17,077 nt of DNA. Source: an uncultured Clostridia bacterium (GTDB taxonomy: Bacteria > Bacillota > Clostridia > TANB77 > CAG-508). Made by a program: the position numbers and the translations under genes. The stretch's first letter is position 1; each line of letters begins with the position of its first letter. The notes below the pieces were generated by a model. The model was not told the origin of the DNA. It saw nothing but the letters and a program-made list of their open reading frames with translations, and did not search any database. Shown here piece after piece: positions 14,522-17,077 of this stretch. The stretch spans positions 1 to 17,077 of the forward strand of contig CARUQW010000021.1 in the NCBI GenBank assembly GCA_949077355.1, read 5' to 3'.

Positions 14522-14732
14522 ACTAAAAGAGTAGTCTATTTAGATTACTAATAGGAAGTTCTTACCTAAAAAGAGAACGTTTTAAAATTAGGTAAAGTTC
14601 AAGCCTTATAAATGACTGATTTAAAATTAGGTAATGCTTAAGCCTTATAAATAAGCAGTTTTAAAATAGGGGGGTACATTTGAAAAAGTGTACTCCTTAT
14701 GTTTTAATAGGAAATGAGGAGAAATGAATTAA
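14522..14732 (+). ncRNA. putative structured RNA with two hairpins sharing one loop sequence
   Basis: No gene is visible here. A unit of 39 bases occurs twice and begins a third time: TTTAAAATTAGG at 14581 and 14620, and TTTAAAATAGG at 14660. Each full unit carries a hairpin with the same 11-base loop AGCCTTATAAA but different stems: AGTTCA/TGACT with one bulge (14596-14617), and TGCTTA/TAAGCA, perfect (14635-14657). Different stems that both pair are what a conserved RNA fold predicts. Upstream, GTTCTT/AGAGAAC (14559-14578) forms a hairpin whose loop contains ACCTAA, complementary to the TTAGGT present in both units. Downstream, GGGGTACA/TGTACTCC (14671-14697) forms another. No U-tract terminator follows. 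AGGAG with ATG AAT TAA at 14717-14732 is a two-codon frame. I match this to no known RNA family. Confidence 0.45.
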
Positions 14733-14786
14733 CCATACATTGACATAATTCTTCCATGACTGATAAAATTCAACCAAGAAAATAAA
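14729..14786 (+). promoter_or_regulatory. shared promoter module, copy B, before the second pilin-like gene
   Basis: Contains TTGACA (14740-14745) and TAAAAT (14764-14769) separated by 18 bases. It is closely similar to 12775-12832, with mismatches mainly in the spacer. Here it lies directly against the ribosome binding site AAGGAAGGAGG of the following gene. Confidence 0.7.
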
Positions 14787-14803
14787 GGAAGGAGGAAAAA
14801 CAG

Positions 14804-15487
14804 ATGAAAAATAAAGGAATTACTTTAATTGCATTAGTAATTACAATAATTGTATTATTAATTTTAGCAGGAGTCAGTATAGCAACTTTAACAGGACAAA
14901 ACGGAATACTAAGTAAAGCTACTAATGCAAAAGAATACTCGATTATGGCAGAAGAAATTGAAATTATTAAAATGGCTTATGCTAATATTTTAACAGAACA
15001 TAAGGTAGAGGGAGAGGAGCTTTCTAGTGCTAATTTACAAGAAAAAATTAATCAATTTAAATCAGCAGTAGTGGAAGAAGTGACTGAAATACCAGAAGAT
15101 GCTACAATAGTTGATAATGGACTTTCTAGTGGAACAATAGGTAAAATAACTATGGAAAATGTTTATTATATTTACTTAGACAGTTCTATGAAAAAGTTTT
15201 ATATAGAATTATATAAAGATACAGAATTAGTGGAAACATTAACCTTCCATTTTGGAGAGGATATTAGCTTTATTGGTAATTGGTTTTATTCCAAATATTG
15301 TATAGGATTGGAGAACGTAGATCAAGTCATAACGTTTCCAGGAGGATATCAAATAGCAAATTATTTTTTTACTTATAAAACGAAAGAATATTCAATGGAA
15401 GTAGTATTTGATACTGATGAAGGTAGTACAGGTGAGGGCGATTTGAAAGAAGGAAAGATTTATAAAGCGTATCAACTAGGAGAATAA
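14804..15487 (+). CDS. second pilin-like surface protein
   Basis: This encodes 227 residues. The N-terminus MKNKG-ITLIALVITIIVLLILAGVS has a five-residue leader ending in Gly, then the prepilin-type helix with Ala at mature position 5, followed by ATLTGQNGILSKATNAKEYS. After about residue 50 it shares nothing visible with the first pilin-like protein: a helical section (IEIIKMAYANILTEHKVEGE), a short beta section (MENVYYIYLDSSMKKFYIEL), and an acidic C-terminus. Over the first 35 coding bases from GGAATTACT the DNA is nearly identical to the first gene, and the promoter is also shared, so this looks like one export module joined to different tails. AAGGAAGGAGG sets the start. It ends at the terminator at 15513-15562. 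Confidence 0.78.
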   Translation: MKNKGITLIALVITIIVLLILAGVSIATLTGQNGILSKATNAKEYSIMAEEIEIIKMAYANILTEHKVEGEELSSANLQEKINQFKSAVVEEVTEIPEDATIVDNGLSSGTIGKITMENVYYIYLDSSMKKFYIELYKDTELVETLTFHFGEDISFIGNWFYSKYCIGLENVDQVITFPGGYQIANYFFTYKTKEYSMEVVFDTDEGSTGEGDLKEGKIYKAYQLGE

Positions 15488-15512
15488 TAATGATGATAAT
15501 AGCAAAAATATT

Positions 15513-15562
15513 AAAAACTTAAGTTAAATTTCTGACTATGAAATGAACTTAAGTTTTTATTT
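15513..15562 (+). terminator. intrinsic terminator after the second pilin-like gene
   Basis: AAAAACTTAAGTT (15513-15525) pairs perfectly with 15546-15558 over 13 bp, ending in five T. The A-rich left arm makes it possibly active in both directions. Confidence 0.8.
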
Positions 15563-15606
15563 GAATAAAAAAATTAACATAAGGCGCATTTTTTCTCCTG
15601 AAACCA

Positions 15607-15635
15607 TTGAAAAATCAATAAAAAAGGTGTATAAT
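15607..15635 (+). promoter_or_regulatory. upstream promoter in the 15488-15832 gap
   Basis: TTGAAA (15607-15612) and TATAAT (15630-15635) are separated by 17 bases. It would give a leader of about 190 bases for the surface protein gene. That leader holds only tiny frames (for example 23 codons from ATG 15695 with no ribosome binding site) and no fold I recognise. Confidence 0.55.
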
Positions 15636-15752
15636 AAAAAGTGATTATGTATGAAATATTACAAAATGTAACAAAAAAATAATATAAAAGCATAATGAGC
15701 AATTTCCGTAAAGACAAAACATACATAACCAACAAAAGACGAAAAATAAAAA

Positions 15753-15782
15753 TTGATTTATTTTAAGAAATGTATATATAAT
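15753..15782 (+). promoter_or_regulatory. proximal promoter of the surface protein gene
   Basis: TTGATT (15753-15758) and TATAAT (15777-15782) are separated by 18 bases, about 50 bases before the start codon. Confidence 0.6.
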
Positions 15783-15832
15783 ATAGTAGAAGAATTGGGT
15801 AAAACAAAATGCCTGAAGATAAGGAGGATACT

Positions 15833-17077
15833 ATGAAAAACAAAATTTTTAAAATTAGTATTGTTTTAGTTATGATAATGACCATGACTATGACGAATTT
15901 TATTTTTGTGGGAGCTAACTTAATCAGTTATGCAGCAGATGAAATATCTACCAACCATAAAAATGTAGAATTCGAAACCTATTTCAAAGAAGGAGAGGAA
16001 GAGGCTCTTTATTTACGTGTCAATGTAAAAAAAGAAGGCTATTTTAATGGAGAAATAACATTAGGAGATAGTAATTTTGCAGTAAAAGAAGCACAAAGTG
16101 CCTATGTTAATCGAATTGAAAATAATACCATTTATTTAAATCAAATGAATGCCGGAACAACAGAAGAAATAAAGGTAGTAATTGAGCCAATCAAAAAAGA
16201 AACTTTTGAAATTGGTTTATTAACTATGACAACAAAAGTTTCATTAAGCGGTATTTATCGAGATAGCACAGAAAGAGACATTAAAATTCAAGCCAATCGA
16301 GATGTTGCTTATCAAATAAAAGAAAATAATACAAATGATAATGCAAAAAATGAAATTAGAGTGATTACAAACAAAATTGTAAAAATGGATGGACAAGAAA
16401 AAAGATTAATCCAATTCTCTTATCATGTAGGGCTAAAAGAAAACAACTATCCAATTCAAGAAATAAATGCGAAAATAGCATTACCAACAGTAAAAGGAAA
16501 ACAACCAAAAGTTGAAACAATGGAATATTTAAATAATATGACGTCTTTCGAAAAACAATTAGAAGAAACCAACTTACAACTAATATTAAAAAATGAAGCA
16601 GATAAAGATGGAATGGCAAAATGGAAAACAGAAGGAGACGAAAATATTATTATAACATGTATCTATGATGATACTGGAAAAGTAGAAAATACAGCAGTAA
16701 AAGTAGAAGAAACACTTAAATTATACAATCAAAAAGAAATCAAAGCAGAAGATGTAATAGAAATACCAGAAGATGAATTAGATTCTACCATTGAAGTAAA
16801 TGCTAAAAATGAAGAAGACGTGATTTACAAAGGAAAATTAAATGCAGGAATAGAAAGAAATTATAAAAGTACAACACAAGTAAGAGTGAATTTTGCAAAA
16901 GCAATTACAAACATTGAAATAGAAGAAGAGAATAGTCAAAATATTGGTAAAGTTACCTATCGTAGAACAACGATTGCAAAAGAACAATTTGATAAAATAT
17001 TCGGACAAAATGGAACCATAACCATTTATGACCAAGACGAAAATGTAGTAGAAACAATTACCAATGCAACACCTAGA
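15833..17077 (+). CDS. large secreted surface protein, truncated by the window edge
   Basis: An open frame of 415 codons starts at ATG 15833, five bases after AAGGAGG, and runs off the right edge. The N-terminus is a signal peptide: MKNKIFK, a hydrophobic core rich in Met, Ile and Val, and a likely cut near ISYAAD at residues 32-37. The remainder is extracellular in character: rich in Lys, Glu, Asn and Thr, with alternating beta-strand segments (NVEFETYFKEGEEEALYLRV, ITNKIVKMDGQEKRLIQFSY) suggesting stacked Ig-like domains. The only cysteine seen in the mature part is in IITCIYDD. No sortase motif or repeat is reached before the edge. It resembles the long surface or adhesin-like proteins of gut Clostridia. 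I cannot assign a ligand or name. No CGG codon occurs in the visible part. Confidence 0.85.
   Translation, partial: MKNKIFKISIVLVMIMTMTMTNFIFVGANLISYAADEISTNHKNVEFETYFKEGEEEALYLRVNVKKEGYFNGEITLGDSNFAVKEAQSAYVNRIENNTIYLNQMNAGTTEEIKVVIEPIKKETFEIGLLTMTTKVSLSGIYRDSTERDIKIQANRDVAYQIKENNTNDNAKNEIRVITNKIVKMDGQEKRLIQFSYHVGLKENNYPIQEINAKIALPTVKGKQPKVETMEYLNNMTSFEKQLEETNLQLILKNEADKDGMAKWKTEGDENIIITCIYDDTGKVENTAVKVEETLKLYNQKEIKAEDVIEIPEDELDSTIEVNAKNEEDVIYKGKLNAGIERNYKSTTQVRVNFAKAITNIEIEEENSQNIGKVTYRRTTIAKEQFDKIFGQNGTITIYDQDENVVETITNATPR

Noticed and set aside
14579..14674. CRISPR array from the repeated GTTTTAAAAT
   Set aside because: The whole 39-base unit is conserved, without unique spacers, and only about 2.3 units exist; no cas genes are nearby.
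14522..14700. Cyclic-di-GMP riboswitch controlling the pilin-like gene
   Set aside because: The AAGCC words recall it, but the core elements of class I and class II aptamers are absent, and the gene has its own promoter downstream.
15695..15766. 23-codon basic peptide frame
   Set aside because: No ribosome binding site and no recognisable sequence; cannot be separated from chance.
16365..17035. Minus-strand frames inside the last gene
   Set aside because: They are shadows of the plus-strand surface protein, with compositions typical of reverse reading and no start signals.

Overview
The window is AT-rich, densely coded DNA from a spore-forming, rod-shaped, low-GC Gram-positive bacterium, most likely an uncultured gut-type member of the Clostridia. 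The evidence is the CotF-type spore coat pair, MecA, the DUF4321-radC-mreBCD-mrdA-minC wall and division cluster, strong AGGAGG-type ribosome binding sites, TTGACA/TATAAT promoters, and codon use dominated by AGA, GGA and TTA.

Layout. 1-502: a small minus-strand gene with less AT-rich codon use that looks foreign, with its own promoter and terminator. 544-2967: pcrA helicase with promoter and terminator. 3042-3536: two spore coat genes. 3719-4751: a membrane-anchored M23 (LytM) endopeptidase, convergent with mecA (4758-5366) across a two-way terminator. 5475-11909: a long plus-strand run of DUF4321, radC, mreB, mreC, mreD, mrdA (PBP2) and minC. A 114-bp inverted repeat lies between mreD and mrdA. 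11912-12680: two overlapping minus-strand genes for conserved clostridial hypothetical proteins. 12775-15560: two genes with the same pilin-like N-terminus and near-identical promoters, separated by a promoter-led, repeat-containing region that may encode a structured RNA. 15833 to the right edge: a secreted surface protein, cut off by the window.

The cluster from radC to minC builds and positions the rod cell wall: MreB/C/D and PBP2 form the elongation machinery, MinC inhibits misplaced septa, and the M23 enzyme trims peptidoglycan.

The most striking observation concerns translation. pcrA, radC and mreB each need exactly one +1 frameshift to give a full-length, family-typical protein. At each site the upstream-frame codon is CGG followed by A, and ignoring the C so that GGA (Gly) is read restores the family sequence. 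In a by-eye scan of about 4,850 codons in the native-looking genes, these are the only in-frame CGG codons. The same CGGA quartet occurs at least seven times in other frames with no indel. This points to CGG being unassigned or starved in this organism and acting as a +1 frameshift signal (or to CGGA being read as a quadruplet), rather than to random sequencing error or gene decay. The foreign-looking gene at 86-439 has two ordinary CGG codons and is the one piece of evidence in the window that complicates this reading.
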